Shown piece by piece: positions 44,035 to 55,418 of a stretch of DNA of 64,000 nucleotides. Numbering within the stretch: position 1 is the stretch's first letter; the number at the start of each line of letters is the position of its first letter. Source of the stretch: Erythroxylum novogranatense (Eukaryota; Streptophyta; Magnoliopsida; Malpighiales; Erythroxylaceae); contig CM057228.1 of the NCBI GenBank assembly GCA_029891385.1, positions 23,618,809 to 23,682,808 of the forward strand. The letters are read 5' to 3'. The notes under the pieces are model-generated. The model was not told the DNA's origin, did not search any database, and worked only from the letters and a program-made list of their open reading frames with translations. The position numbers and the translations under genes were made by a program.

Positions 44035-46613
44035 GAAGGGAGGATTAATAACTTTTGGAGACAACCAGCAGGGCAAAATAGTTGGAATAGACAAAATCGG
44101 TAAAGATTCCTTTGCATTTATTGATAATGTTTTGCTAGTTAAAGGTTTAAAACATAACTTGATTAGTGTAAGTCAATTACGTGATTCTAGTTTTGAAGTA
44201 TCCTTTAATCAAAACTCTTGTGTAGTCAGAAACAAGGACATTTCCATATGCTTTTCAGCCAAAAAATGAAATAATCTTTATAAGATTAATTTAGAAGATT
44301 TACAAAGTCAAAATATTTCTTGTATTATATCAACAGAAGAGGAAAAACTTATTTGACATAAAAAAAAGCTAGGTCATATTAGTTTTAAACATATTTCTAA
44401 GTTGAGTAAACATGATTTGGTAAGAGGTTTATAAAAAATAAGTTTTAACAAAGATTTTTTTGTGAAAGTTGTCATAAAGGAAAACAGGTTAAAACATCTT
44501 TTTCTTGTAAAAATATTGTAACTTCATCTAGACCTCTAGAGTTGTTACATATAGATTTATTTGGTCCAACTAGGACATTAAGTCTTGGCGGAAAGAAGTA
44601 TGGTCTTGTAATTGTTGATGACTTCACTAGATTTTGTTGGATATTATTTTTTTCACATAAGGATGAATCTTTTAAATGTTTTAAAGGTCTTTCCAAAAAG
44701 TTACAAAATGAAAAAGGAATTTCTATTACTGGAATTAGAAGTGATCATGGTGGTGAATTCGAAAATGAAAAATTTAGAATATTCTGTGAAGAAAATGAAA
44801 TTTTCCATAATTTCTCTACTCCTAGAACTCCACAATAAAATGGAGTTGTAGAAAGAAAGAAAAGGACGATTCAGGAAATGGCAAGAATCATGCTGTGTGA
44901 AATGAATCTTCCTAAGTATTTCTAGGTAGAAGCTATAAATACAATTTGTTATATTCAAAATAGAATACTTCTGCGACCATGGTTGAATAAAACTCCATAT
45001 GAGTTATGGAAAGGAAGGAAGCCTAATATCTCTTACTTCCATCCATTTGGTTGCAAGTGTACTATATTGAATACAAAAGAAACTTTGGATAAATTTGATT
45101 CTAAGGTTTATTCTAAAAATTTTCTAGGATATTCATTATCTTCTAAAGCTTATAAGGTTTATAATCTTGCTTCTAAATCTGTTGAAGAATCTATTCATGT
45201 CAAATTTGATGATGGTTCTCAACCAGATAGAAGTAATGATACTGATAATGAAACTCTTTTAGTACCCTTAGTTGATAGTGTAGAAGTGTCACCATCAGAT
45301 GTACCTCTAGATAAAGTAGAAGATGTTTATGAAAATCTTAGTCTAAAAAAGGACTAGAAATATAAATCTTCTCACCCTAAAAATCTGATCATAGGAGAAA
45401 CTTCAGAAGGTGTGAGAATTAGGTCTAAATTCAAAAGAGAAGCAAATGTAGCTTTTATGTCTGAAATAGAGCCTAAGAAAATTGATGAAGCTTGGATTTT
45501 AGCCATGCAAGAGGAGTTGAACCAATTTACTAGGAATAAAGTTTTGTCTTTAGTTCCTAGACCCTCCAAAAATTCTATTATAGGAACAAGAAGGGTTTTT
45601 AAAAAATAAATTAGATGAGTCAAGTAAAGTAAGTCATAACAAAGCTAGATTAGTAGCTCAAGGCTATAATCAACAAGAAGGAATAGACTACAATGAAATT
45701 TATGCTTCTGTAGCTAGATTAGAAACTATTAGGATTTTGCTTGGATATGTTGTTTGTCATGATATAAAACTGTTTCAAATGGATGTGAAAAGTGACTTTT
45801 TGAATGGTTTTATAGATGAAGAGGTTTATGTAAAGCAACCCCCTGGTTTTGAAGATTCTAAGAAACCAAATTATGTCTATAGACTTCATAAAGCTTTGTA
45901 TGGCTTGAAACAAGCTCCTCGAGCTTGGTATGATTGTCTAAGTTCCTTTTTAATTGAAAATGATTTTAGTAGAGGGCATGTAGATAAAACTTTATTCAGA
46001 AAATGCATTAAGAATGATTTCATCATAGTACATATATATATTGATGATATTATCTTTGGTGCAACGTCTAAATAGCTATATTCTAGTTTTGAGAATTTGA
46101 TGAAAAGTGAATTTGAAATGAGCATGATAGATGAATTAAATTTTTTTTCTTGATTTACAACTTAAAAAAATCGAAGAAAAGATTTTTATTTATCAACAAA
46201 AATATGTTAAAGAATTGTTGGCTAAATATGGATTGGAAAAAGTAAAACCTATGTCTACTCCTATGCATCTTTTAAACCTTTTATTTAAGGATGAAACAGG
46301 TAAGAAGGTTGATCAAACCCTTTTTAGAGATATTATTGGTTCTTTACTTTATCTTATAGCAAGCAGACCTGATATTCTGTTTAGTGTCTATTTGTGTTCT
46401 AGATTTCAAGTAGATTTTAGAGAATCTCACTATATTGCTATTAAAAGAATTTTGAGATATCTTTCAGGTTCTACTGATCTTTGCTTAATGTATGAGAAAG
46501 TTAAAGATTTCAAGTTAATTGGCTACTGTGATGATGATTATGCTGGAGACAGGATTGATATGAAGAGTACAAGTGCAGCTTGTCACTTTCTTGGCCATAA
46601 TCTAGTTTCCTAG
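43964..46613 (+). pseudogene. SIRE C pol: protease, integrase, RT, RNase H (broken)
   Basis: Protease WYLDSGCLRHMT at 43964; integrase with HIDLFGP, RSDHGGEF and, after a stop, NGVVERKKRT (44542-44870), so all three acidic residues survive; RT (about 45640-46140) with FQMDVKSDFLNG and YIDD in place of YVDD; RNase H with YCDDDYAGDR. At least ten stops or frameshifts are scattered throughout. The frame ends at 46613 where Athila 1 is inserted. Confidence 0.87.
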
Positions 46614-47685
46614 TGATCGCGGCTCTGTCGATGCGATCTTACGATCGATCCTTGGAAACCGGTCAAATAAAATAAATTCCAAGATTGCTGTATAGAATGC
46701 AACCTCGGGTCATCTCACTTAATTGGAACCAAATAAAAATGGTCTAAACTAGTCTAAATGTCAAAATTTGCAATTGAAGTTGATAAACAGGGGTTTAGTA
46801 TTTTGGTCAAAACCGATTAAGTAATCAAAATCGAACAAATAGTGTAAAGGGATATTTTTGGGATTTTTGAAATAATGCAATAAACAAAGAATCAGATAAA
46901 AATCAAATTGATAAAATCCTCTTGAAAATGAGGCTCAGGCTATCACAGTTCAAAAATGATTTTTAAGGATAAAATCCACTAAGTTTCGAAAGATCAACCC
47001 TAAAGGACTCTTTAGGTCCAAAGATTTAATTGATGAACTCCATCATTTAAATCTTTGTTAAAAACCTTAGTGTGAAAATTGGACAAGCAAATGCAATCGG
47101 TCAATGGGATCAAAACACAACAATCTAATCAAGCACAACTAGGTAGATAAAGAAAGTAAATGCAATACCCAATGACATATATGAAACTTCATATATTAAG
47201 CATCAAAAGTTCTACAAATTACTTAGTCCAAATCTCAACAAAGCATTCAGCACACAGTTAAACTATAACTATGCTAATCTAGCTATATCAATGCACCCTC
47301 TAACTCAGAGTTTACATAAATATAACTAAACTACAGAACACTATTTGATTACTCCCCTTTGAAGCTTCTGTGAACTCAAACCGTTGCTACATCTTCAAGA
47401 GGAAAGGTGACTTAGCCACGCATTGTTGTAATCGATCCCTCAGCTACGGAAGGTTGGATGATACTCATTTTAGCAGAAGATCCGAACGGTGGCGATGGTT
47501 ATGGGTGGAATCGAAGGAGATGAAAACGTGTGACGATGGTGAAGAATGGTGTCGTCTCTTCTACCCGAATGATCAGGGTCTACGCCTCAAGTGTCTGCGT
47601 GCATCTTTGTGTGAAAATCTGCGTGTGTCCGTCTCCGAGTCTCAGCCTCCGTGTATTCCCGTCTCCTCTGACCTAAAAATAGCAA

Positions 47686-47695
47686 TTTTTTATAT
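47686..47695 (-). promoter_or_regulatory. Likely TATA box of Athila 1 LTR
   Basis: The minus strand reads ACATATAAAAAATTG. It sits about 70 bp downstream (in element orientation) of the palindrome array, the same arrangement as in Athila 2. Confidence 0.45.
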
Positions 47696-47761
47696 GTTGG
47701 ACACGGGTCAAGTCAGAGCAGTGAGACAGACTTTCCATATTAGGTCGGATATCCGCTCGTA

Positions 47762-47897
47762 CGTCGCGACGAACAAATAAAAATTCGTCACGACGTGTGC
47801 AATGGCTTGTTCGTCGCGACGTGTACATCGTCATGCGTTGCGACGTCGCGGAAGTGATGTGCTTTCGCCATGGCGTGGGCTGTCATGCGTCATGACG
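47762..47897. repeat. CGYYRYRRCG palindrome array, Athila 1 U3
   Basis: Six units starting at 47762, 47786, 47812, 47836, 47866 and 47888: CGTCGCGACG, CGTCACGACG, CGTCGCGACG, CGTTGCGACG, CGCCATGGCG, CGTCATGACG. Spacings are 24, 26, 24, 30 and 22 bp. All differ only by C/T or G/A changes. Confidence 0.85.
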
Positions 47898-48163
47898 TGC
47901 GGAAGGACCGAGGATCATTGACTTCTTGATCCGTTGACTCCTTTTGCTCCTACAAGAAAATAACAATTTGCAGTATCAATTGTCCTCATGAAAATAATAG
48001 AGAAATTAATACCTGATGATGACAATTTACCAACAAATTGTGAATTAAAAGAGCTCATTGTGAGGAACCAATTTAAGCACAAAAAATCATCAATTAAGAG
48101 TCAACAAATGCATAAAAAAATATGAAATTGCAGCCAATGTATAATATAAACTTGGCTCAATCA

Positions 48164-48178
48164 AATTCCCCCACACTT
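48164..48178 (-). other. Athila 1 polypurine tract
   Basis: The minus strand reads AAGTGTGGGGGAATT directly before the LTR start TGATTGAGCC. The Athila 2 counterpart is at 55405-55418. Confidence 0.85.
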
Positions 48179-49753
48179 AGACCTTTGTACTCCTGGACAA
48201 AGTTTACCAGAGTCAAAAAGCATACAAGAGGAAAAATAAATATCCGCCATGCTCAAATCAATAAAATGAAATTAACGCAAGTCACTTCCTTAGAATTCAA
48301 ACACAGCAAACAAGAAGGATGATAACAGAACAAACATTGAAAGAATTTAAGCACAAGAGATTGAACAGAAGAGATAGCACTCAAGATATAGTGTTTTCGC
48401 TCAGCTCACTTGTGTCTAAGGATATTTTTCTCTCAATCTACTTAATCAATCTCCTACCATAAGCTTGTGTCAATTCTATTTCTCCACCACAAGAACTATC
48501 ATTCTGAAGATCAAGAGGACTTTAAGGGTTGTAATGTATGGAAGGCTAAATGAAATGGATGAACGGAAATAAAGAAAATATGAGCATATGCACTAAGCAA
48601 AGAATTGATGCCATAAACAGGATTTTTCTTTATTTGCTGTTCATGCAACATATGCTGCATAAATTGTTATTGAACTTGTTTTTCTTCTTTTCTTCTTCTT
48701 TATATATATATATATTTTGAATTTTGAACATTTTAGAGACATTGTCTCTTTCTGGACACTTTTTTTTTTTTTTTTTTTACAATATATGAAAAATAACTGA
48801 TGACACCACAAAGATATGAATGCAAATGCTCATAATAGGAGGGCTCAAAGGGGCTGGCAAGGGATAAATGTGTAGTGGACAGTGTTTAGGAAAATGGGTT
48901 AAGAAAGGAATGCCTCTATCATATCAACAAAAATTCAGTCGATTAAGCTTCAAGTAAGAATTGAAACAAGTTCTAGAAAAGAATGAAATAAGTAGATGCA
49001 CACAAAGATAGAAGAAAAGTTATGGCTCAAATATCCTTCCACAAGGGTATGATCTCCATGTACAATCTCAAGTCTCAAAAACTCACAATGTCACTTTGTT
49101 AGCATGCTTCCATTCACTTTGAATTGAGAACATTGAAAGCAAGATTTTGTCAAGGTCAATTATCATTAAAAGGATGGAAGGTGTTTTAAAAAACTCAAGC
49201 ATCATTTTGAAACTAGTAAAAGCTTTGAAAACAAAAACCACAAAAGTCCAGTGCGAGAGAAATTTGAAATGAGTGGAAGAATTAAGCATAGAATCATTCA
49301 TGCATGAGTATTGCGTCGCGACGTGTAGAAGCAGACGTCGAGACGTATGGATGTCATGACGTATCTGAGAATCGAAGAGCGTTTAGCCATGACGTGTGGA
49401 CACTCGTCGCGACGAAGAAGTGCAGAATGACAGAAAGAATAGAAAATTCACCAAGTTTATCAGCAGAATGCACCAATTGGCCAACAATTCATATTGTCCT
49501 CAATGAAGCATAATATCAACAGTCATACAATGTGAAAAATAAATGAGGAAACAACTCCCCCACACTTGAAGCACACATTGTCCTCAATGAAAAGTAAAAG
49601 AAGCTCAAATGCCTAGAAACTCATGAAGGGACAGAAAGGATAATAGAAAAATGAAAAGAAAACAAAGGAAGCTATATATCTAAGGGCTACAAAAAGTAAG
49701 TGCAAAACACAAAAAGTAAAGAAACAAGCAAAGGAGACGGAAAAACCTGATAT
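48179..49753 (-). other. Athila 1 post-integrase spacer
   Basis: No credible ORF. Several blocks recur in order in the Athila 2 spacer (55419-57950), such as GCACAAGAGATTGAAC, CCTACCATAAGCTTGT and TTTAAGGGTTGTAATG. It includes a run of about 19 T near 48760-48778 and a palindrome array at 49314-49414. In some Athila elements this place holds an env-like ORF; none is readable here. Confidence 0.7.
49314..49414. repeat. CGYYRYRRCG palindrome array, Athila 1 spacer
   Basis: Units: CGTCGCGACG (49314), CGTCGAGACG (49336), TGTCATGACG (49352), AGCCATGACG (49385) and CGTCGCGACG (49405). More decayed than the LTR array. Confidence 0.75.
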
Positions 49754-50683
49754 TCACGGTGATTTCTGGTGCTCATAGTAGAGCTTCAAAAGATGGCCAT
49801 TGACCTTGAGTCGGGTTCCAGTTGCCTCATGTAAAAGCTCTACCATACCAAAGTTATGCACCTTTGTCACCAAGTACGGTCCCCCCCAACGAGTATTGAA
49901 AGTCCCATGTTTGAAGGTGAAGCGAGCTTTGAATAACAGGACTTTATCTCCCTCTTTGAAACTTTTTCTCCGAATGATCTTGTCATGCATCAATTTGGAT
50001 TTTTCTTTGTAGAGTCGTGCATGCTCATATGCCTCTAACCTTAATTCCTCAAGCTCTTGAAGTTGCAACTTCCTCTCCATTCCAGAAGATTCCAAATCCA
50101 TATTGCATCGTTTGATTGCCCAATATGCTTTGTGCTGCAATTCTACAGGTAAATGGCAAGCCTTTCCATAAATTAGAAGGTAAGGGGACATACCTATTGG
50201 AGATTTATACGCAGTCCGATATGCCCAAAGTGCTTCCTCGAGGCGAAGGCTCCAATCCTTCTTGGATGGCTTTACTATTTTCTCGAATGTGCTTCACCTC
50301 TCTGTGGAAACTTGACTTGTCCATTAGTTTACTGGGTGATACGTGATGGAGATTTTGTGAGTGACCCCAAATTTAAAAAATAAGTTATCAATGACTCTAT
50401 TACAAAAATGGGTTCCCCTATCACTCACTACAGCTCTCGGTATACCAAATCGACAAAAAATGTTGGACTTAAGAAACTTAGAGATGGCTTGAGCATCATC
50501 TTTTCTAGTGGGGATAGCCTCTATCCATTTTAACACATAATCCACAGCCAAAAGGATATACACAAATCCAAAAGAGGGGGGAAATGGACGACCCATGAAA
50601 TCAATTCCCCAAACATCAAAGATTTCACAAAATAAGAGAGGTTGTTGTGGCATTTCATGTTGTTTTCCTAATCCTCCAAAACG
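49754..50683 (-). pseudogene. Athila 1 integrase catalytic core and C-terminus
   Basis: Continues in the same frame as the 688-residue pol stretch after a single [18 protein letters not shown], then DVWGIDFMG (first Asp), [12 protein letters not shown] (second Asp) and YHPVN followed by a stop. The segment expected to carry the Glu is damaged by a small deletion. The C-terminal part (49754-50191) reads [20 protein letters not shown] and [19 protein letters not shown], the GPY/F-like end of Athila integrase. Catalytically dead as read. Confidence 0.87.
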
Positions 50684-52750
50684 TTAACATTTATCACATG
50701 ACCGAAAAAAATTAAATGAATCCTTAAAAAGGGTAGGCCAATAGAAACCAGACTCGAGGATCTTCCTAGATGTTTTCTTGCCTTTGAAATGCCCACCACA
50801 AACCATTGAATGACAAGCCGAGATTATATCATCATGTTCTTCATGAGGAACACATCTTCTGATCACTTGGTCACTGCACATTATCCACAGAAAAGGGGCA
50901 TCCCAAATGTAATGTCTAGCTTCACTCTTAAGCTTCTGAGCTTGTGCCTGAGATATAAAAGGAGGAGTCAGTCCAGATATTAGGTAGTTAACAATATGAG
51001 CATACCAAGGTTCTTTAACAATTGAAGCACATAGGACCGAATCAGGAAATGAATCACAGGTAAGGTCATAAGAATCCACTCCCTGTGTGTCATTGGGTAG
51101 CCTGCTCAAATGATTAGCCACGTGGTTTGCTGCTCCCGCACGATCCTTAATCTCGATATCAAATTCTTGGAGCAACAATGCCCACCGTATCAACCTAGGC
51201 TTGGATTGTGGTTTCTTGTGGAGATACCGAACATCTGCATGATCAGTAAAAATGGTTACATGTGAGTTCAACAGATATTGCCTAAATTTTTCTAAACCAA
51301 AAACTACTACAAACAGCTCTTTTTCAGTGGTTGTATAATTGATCTGAGCTGGATCCAGTGTCTTCGAGGCGTATGCAATAACTCTTGGCAATCTCTCCTC
51401 TCGTTGACCCAGCATTTCCCCTACAGCACAATTGGATGCATCACATGAAAACTCAAAAGGTAAATTCCAATCAGGAGCAACTAGAATAGGTGGAGAAATG
51501 AGTTTTGATTTCAGCATATTGAAAGCACTCTTGCAAGAATCATCAAAGTCAAACTTTTCATCTTTTTGCAAAAGCTTGGAAAGAGGTAACACAATTTTGT
51601 TGAAATCCTTAATGAAGCGCCTGTAAAATCTTGCATGACCCAAAAATGAACGTATGTCACGAATACAAGTAGGGTAAGGCAAAGAAGATATAACCTCAAT
51701 CTTAGCTTTATCCACCTCAATCCCCTTGCTAGAAATTATATGACCAAGCACAATACCTTCACTGACCATGAAATGACATTTCTCAAAGTTCAAAATCAAA
51801 TTATTTTCAATGCATCTTTGCAAAACTTTTTCAAGGCTGGACAAACAAGCATCAAAAGAATCACCATAGACTGTGAAATCATCCATAAATACTTCCATAC
51901 ATTCCTTTAAAAATTCACAGAATACAGCCATCACACAACGCTGAAAAGTTCCTGGGGCGTTACACAAACCAAAAGGCATCCTTCGATATGCGAAGGTGCC
52001 AAAAGGACACGTGAATGTGGTCTTGTCTTGGTCCTCCGGTGCAATGGGTACCTGAAAGTATCCAAAAAAACCATCCAAGAAACAATAATGTGATTTGCCC
52101 GCAAGCCTTTCGAGCATTTGATCAATGAAGGGAAGAGGGAAATGGTCTTTTCTTGTGGCATCATTTAATCTTCTATAATCTATGCACACACGCCACAAAT
52201 TTTGCACTCTAGTAGGAATAAGCTCATCGCTATCATTTTTGACCACTGTTATCCCACTCTTTTTAGGCACTACATGAATTGGACTAACCCACTCACTATC
52301 AGAAATAGGATATATTATCCCTGCACTCAACAACTTCGTGATTTCCTTTTTTACAACATCTAAGATGAGTGGGTTAAGTCTTCTTTGAGGTTGCCTCACC
52401 GATTTTGATCCCTCACTCAACAGGATCCGGTGTGTGCAAATGGCTGGGCTAATACCTGGTATATCTGTTAATGTCCACCCTACAGCTCTCTTGTGTTTCC
52501 TCAAAATATTCATGAGTCTCTCTTCATCAGTGTCGGGCAAGGTACTAGCAATTATTACAGGTAATCGCTCATTAGACTCAAGAAAGGCATACTTTAAGGT
52601 TGGAGGGAGAGGCTTGAGCTCAAGCTCAGGAGGTTTCACAACAGACGGAGTTAATTTATGAAATTCAAGAGAAAAGAGATCACTCCTTGTTCTTAGCATT
52701 GAGTTCGGCTCCTTGTAGGTGGTCGTGGCTAATCCCTCCCGCTTCCTCAA
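50684..52750 (-). CDS. Athila 1 pol: RT, RNase H, integrase zinc domain (688 aa open)
   Basis: The longest open frame in the window. The RT palm has YCFLDGFFGYFQV (Asp near residue 225) and VFMDDF (288-291; FMDD is usual for Athila). RNase H keeps FSCDAS (Asp437), TTTEKEL (Glu477) and IFTDHADVRYL (Asp503). An HHCC zinc domain closes it (H646, H654, C685, C688). The TAA right after the last Cys separates it from the integrase core in the same frame. The methionine at 52750 is internal to the original polyprotein. The protein would copy element RNA into DNA in virus-like particles. Confidence 0.9.
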   Translation of the reverse strand: MRKREGLATTTYKEPNSMLRTRSDLFSLEFHKLTPSVVKPPELELKPLPPTLKYAFLESNERLPVIIASTLPDTDEERLMNILRKHKRAVGWTLTDIPGISPAICTHRILLSEGSKSVRQPQRRLNPLILDVVKKEITKLLSAGIIYPISDSEWVSPIHVVPKKSGITVVKNDSDELIPTRVQNLWRVCIDYRRLNDATRKDHFPLPFIDQMLERLAGKSHYCFLDGFFGYFQVPIAPEDQDKTTFTCPFGTFAYRRMPFGLCNAPGTFQRCVMAVFCEFLKECMEVFMDDFTVYGDSFDACLSSLEKVLQRCIENNLILNFEKCHFMVSEGIVLGHIISSKGIEVDKAKIEVISSLPYPTCIRDIRSFLGHARFYRRFIKDFNKIVLPLSKLLQKDEKFDFDDSCKSAFNMLKSKLISPPILVAPDWNLPFEFSCDASNCAVGEMLGQREERLPRVIAYASKTLDPAQINYTTTEKELFVVVFGLEKFRQYLLNSHVTIFTDHADVRYLHKKPQSKPRLIRWALLLQEFDIEIKDRAGAANHVANHLSRLPNDTQGVDSYDLTCDSFPDSVLCASIVKEPWYAHIVNYLISGLTPPFISQAQAQKLKSEARHYIWDAPFLWIMCSDQVIRRCVPHEEHDDIISACHSMVCGGHFKGKKTSRKILESGFYWPTLFKDSFNFFRSCDKC

Positions 52751-53597
52751 ACATGAGCAGAAGACCTTTTTCCAAGATCAAGTGAATGTAATCCAATTCA
52801 AAGAATCTTTTGTGACTCATATTTTGGCAAGCATTTTCCTCGACTAAGTCAATCATGTTTACACCCAAAAGTGAATAATCCTCGTGTGGGTGCTTCATTG
52901 CCTCATACATATTAAAGCTTACATTGGTCACCCACCTCCATGGTGATCTTACCTTCTGTCATACTGATCATTGTTCTCGCTGTTCGCAAAAATGGTCGTC
53001 CGAGAATTAAGGAAGTATCCTGCACAACTTCAGAAGACATATCAAGAATATAAAAATCTGCAGGAAATACTAAACTTTTTACTTGGACCAAGATATCTTC
53101 AATTATCCCCACGGATGCCTAAAGGATCTATCGATAGCTGGAGGACAACAGATGTAGGGCAATACTCTTCACTCCTAAGGCCTCATAAACCGACTTAGGC
53201 ATCACATTTATTGCTGCCCCCAGATCTAACAAAGCTTTACCGATAGTCACCTTCCCTAAAGTGCAAGGGATGGTAAAAGATCCGGGGTCTTAACACTTGA
53301 CAGGTATCTGCGGCATAAACAATGCAGACACATTGGAACTCACTTGCACTCTCTCATTCGGCCTAAACTTCCTCTTGTTAGTGCACAAATCCTTCAAATA
53401 TTTTGCATAGGTAGGGACTCTTCACTAAATCTAGCAAAGGCGATTCACTTCAACTTTCCCAAACAAGTCAATGATCTCTTTTCATGTTGTTTTCATTTAA
53501 GCACTTACTCATCAAATAAGAGTTTGGAAAAGGAAGGTCTTGAATACTTACCTCCTTACACATGTTAGATTGCTTGCTCGATTCGCACTACGCTTTA
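52751..53597 (-). pseudogene. Athila 1 protease and flanking region
   Basis: The minus strand reads KALLDLGAAINVMPKSVYEA near 53160-53260, the Athila protease active site (DLGA for retroviral DTGA), followed by LVFPADFYILDM and LILGRPFLRTARTMI (52912-53112), the expected protease C-terminal half. A frameshift separates the two. A linker with MYEAMKHPHEDYSLLGVN leads to RT. Confidence 0.82.
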
Positions 53598-53895
53598 TCA
53601 TTGGAACTCTAAAGTAGTTCCCTTTTTCCTCGAAGCTTGCTTCCTCTCTCTCAATAGCTCCTCTTCCCTCACACTTTCTGATCTCTTAATCTTATCCTGT
53701 GGTGGAGGTACTGGCTCACTCTCAATCTCATCCTCACATGGCTCTTCATTATCTTGAGGCTTAAACCTCATTTGCTTCCCACTCCTGAGGGCAATGGCAT
53801 TCAGACTCTTCGGGTTCATCACGGTATTGGAAGGAATGGTCCCACTGCTTTTTGCTAGATTTTCACTCATGTTGTTGGACAAATGAGTGACATAG
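53598..53895 (-). pseudogene. Athila 1 gag, C-terminal part
   Basis: Reads LSNNMSENLAKSSG, then NPKSLNAIALRSGKQMRF, the LNAIxLRSGK landmark of Athila gag-pol. It is cut at 53895 by Athila 2; the N-terminal capsid part would continue beyond the window. Comparison with the Athila 2 sequence near 61960-62010 (SNNLSDNQA-like) confirms the position in gag. Confidence 0.85.
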
Positions 53896-55404
53896 TGATC
53901 GGCGGTTTATCGTTCAATATTAAAATCGATCCCTGGAAACCGGTCAAATTAAATTTATACCAAGGATTGCAATACAGGATGCAACCTCGGGTCGACTCTC
54001 AAGGAACCAATGCATCAATTGATCCTAGACTAGCCTAATGTTTGAATGATGCATGCAATTAAAGCAATAAAAAGGGGGTTTTGAGTGATTAATCTAAAAT
54101 TAAACTAGACCAAAGCAAAGATAAATATTTTAGGATTTTGAAAAGATAAGGCAATTGAAATTAAATGGGATGAAAACAATTAATAAAAACTCTCACGAAA
54201 ATGTAGCTCGGGTCATCATCGTTCAAAATAATATCGGGTTTGAAATCCACTAAGTTTGAAAATAAACCTTAACAACTCGTTAAGTCCAAGAATTAATTAA
54301 TCAACTCGATTAATTAAAACTTGTTAAAACCCTTAGTGTATGCTATGAATGATTAATGCAACAAATCATTTGAATAAAACACAACCAACTTAATCAAACA
54401 CAACTAGGCAGATTAAATTAATTGATGCAATCATCCAACCGATATACATGAACTCCATGTATTTAAAAACAGCATTCAACAATAATCAAACATTAACACA
54501 AATCAAAGTTTAACGCCCTACTAAACTATAGCAAGACTCAATCGGTTATACATCGTAATAATACCAACTCGGATCGTTACAAGTTCATAACAGAAATCTA
54601 AAACGATGTTGATTACCCTTGAAGCTCGAAGAACTCAGGACCTCTGTTACATTTCCGGAGACTAAGAGTTTAGCCGCTCATGACTCGGATGACTCCATCA
54701 ACTTTGGAGAATCACCGATAGTCATGATCGATTGATTTAACTGGAAGATGAAGGCAATGAAAGTGGAATCTTTGGAGATGAAAAAGATGAAGGCGGTGAG
54801 CGTCGTCATGATCGAACTCAAACAAACACAATATAAAAACTATCAAAACTAAAGCAGAGAAGAAAAGGAAACAAACAGAGAAAATAGTGAGCGAAGAACG
54901 AAAACTGGAGAAGACGAAGAAGAAACACTGTAGCGGCCGCTTTCATTTGCCACTAAATGGTAAGGTTTTATAGGGATTTGTCGGGTAGAATTAAAGCAGA
55001 GATACTTTTGCCATTTTGGTCCGGGTCACCCGACATTCGCCGCATGAACGATCGTAGTTATTTCTGGCGAATGAATTTAGTCACTCGTCGCGTGAAAGAA
55101 TTAAACACCATTAATTAGCCGCGGCTAATGGAAGTCTGATTCGTCCCAAATAACTCATGGCGTGTTGACTTCTTAATTGTTGACTACTTTGGTCCTACAA
55201 AATACAACCCATTTGCAGTATCAATTGTCCCAATAAAGATTATGCGAATTAATGACAAATGACAACAAAATACCGACAATGTGCAATTTATCAAAACTCG
55301 AGCAAAGGGACCAAAATAAACATAAAATCATAAATCGTGAGTCAACAGATGCATAATTACTAAAGAAAACGGGCCTAATTTATAGTATAAATTTGGTCCA
55401 ATCA
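53896..55404 (-). repeat. Athila 2 3' LTR (1509 bp)
   Basis: Plus-orientation start TGATCGGCGGTTTATCG, far end TTTGGTCCAATCA before the PPT. A minus-strand TATA box (CTATAAAA) lies at 54966-54973. The 55038-55126 interval holds decayed relatives of the palindromes (CGCCGCATGA, CGTCGCGTGA, AGCCGCGGCT). Confidence 0.9.
54966..54973 (-). promoter_or_regulatory. TATA box of Athila 2 LTR
   Basis: The minus strand reads TCCCTATAAAACC, about 65 bp downstream of the first decayed palindrome. Confidence 0.55.
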
Positions 55405-55418
55405 AATCCCCACACTTA
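55405..55418 (-). other. Athila 2 polypurine tract
   Basis: The minus strand reads AAGTGTGGGGATT beside the LTR start TGATTGGACC. Confidence 0.85.

Larger units (their letters stand above)
41116..46613 (+). mobile_element. SIRE/Maximus-like Copia element C (interrupted)
   Basis: Order: 5' LTR (41116-42270), PBS, gag, protease, integrase, RT and RNase H up to CHFLGHNLVS, where Athila 1 interrupts it at 46614. It is more AT-rich and more diverged than A and B, with many frameshifts and stops, so it is probably older. The third ORF and 3' LTR, if present, lie beyond the window. Confidence 0.9.
46614..48163 (-). repeat. Athila 1 3' LTR (1550 bp)
   Basis: Its plus-orientation start TGATCGCGGCTCTGTCGATG and the GGAAACCGGTCAAAT box parallel the Athila 2 LTRs at 53896 and 63948. 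The other end, TTGGCTCAATCA, is followed by the PPT. It contains a likely minus-strand TATA box (about 47686-47695) and, just upstream of it, six CGYYRYRRCG palindromes. ORFs inside (for example 47370-47780) have no known motif. Confidence 0.88.
46614..53895 (-). mobile_element. Athila-like gypsy element 1 (5' part beyond window)
   Basis: Minus-strand order: partial gag (53895 side), protease, RT, RNase H, integrase, a 1.6 kb spacer, PPT and 3' LTR (46614-48163). It is inserted in SIRE C RNase H and interrupted by Athila 2 in its gag; its 5' LTR should lie to the right of the window. The 688-residue pol stretch makes it the best-preserved gypsy coding region here. Confidence 0.9.

Noticed and set aside
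47370..47780. 136-residue plus-strand frame
   Set aside because: It lies inside the Athila 1 LTR, has no known motif, and crosses the palindrome array; likely chance.
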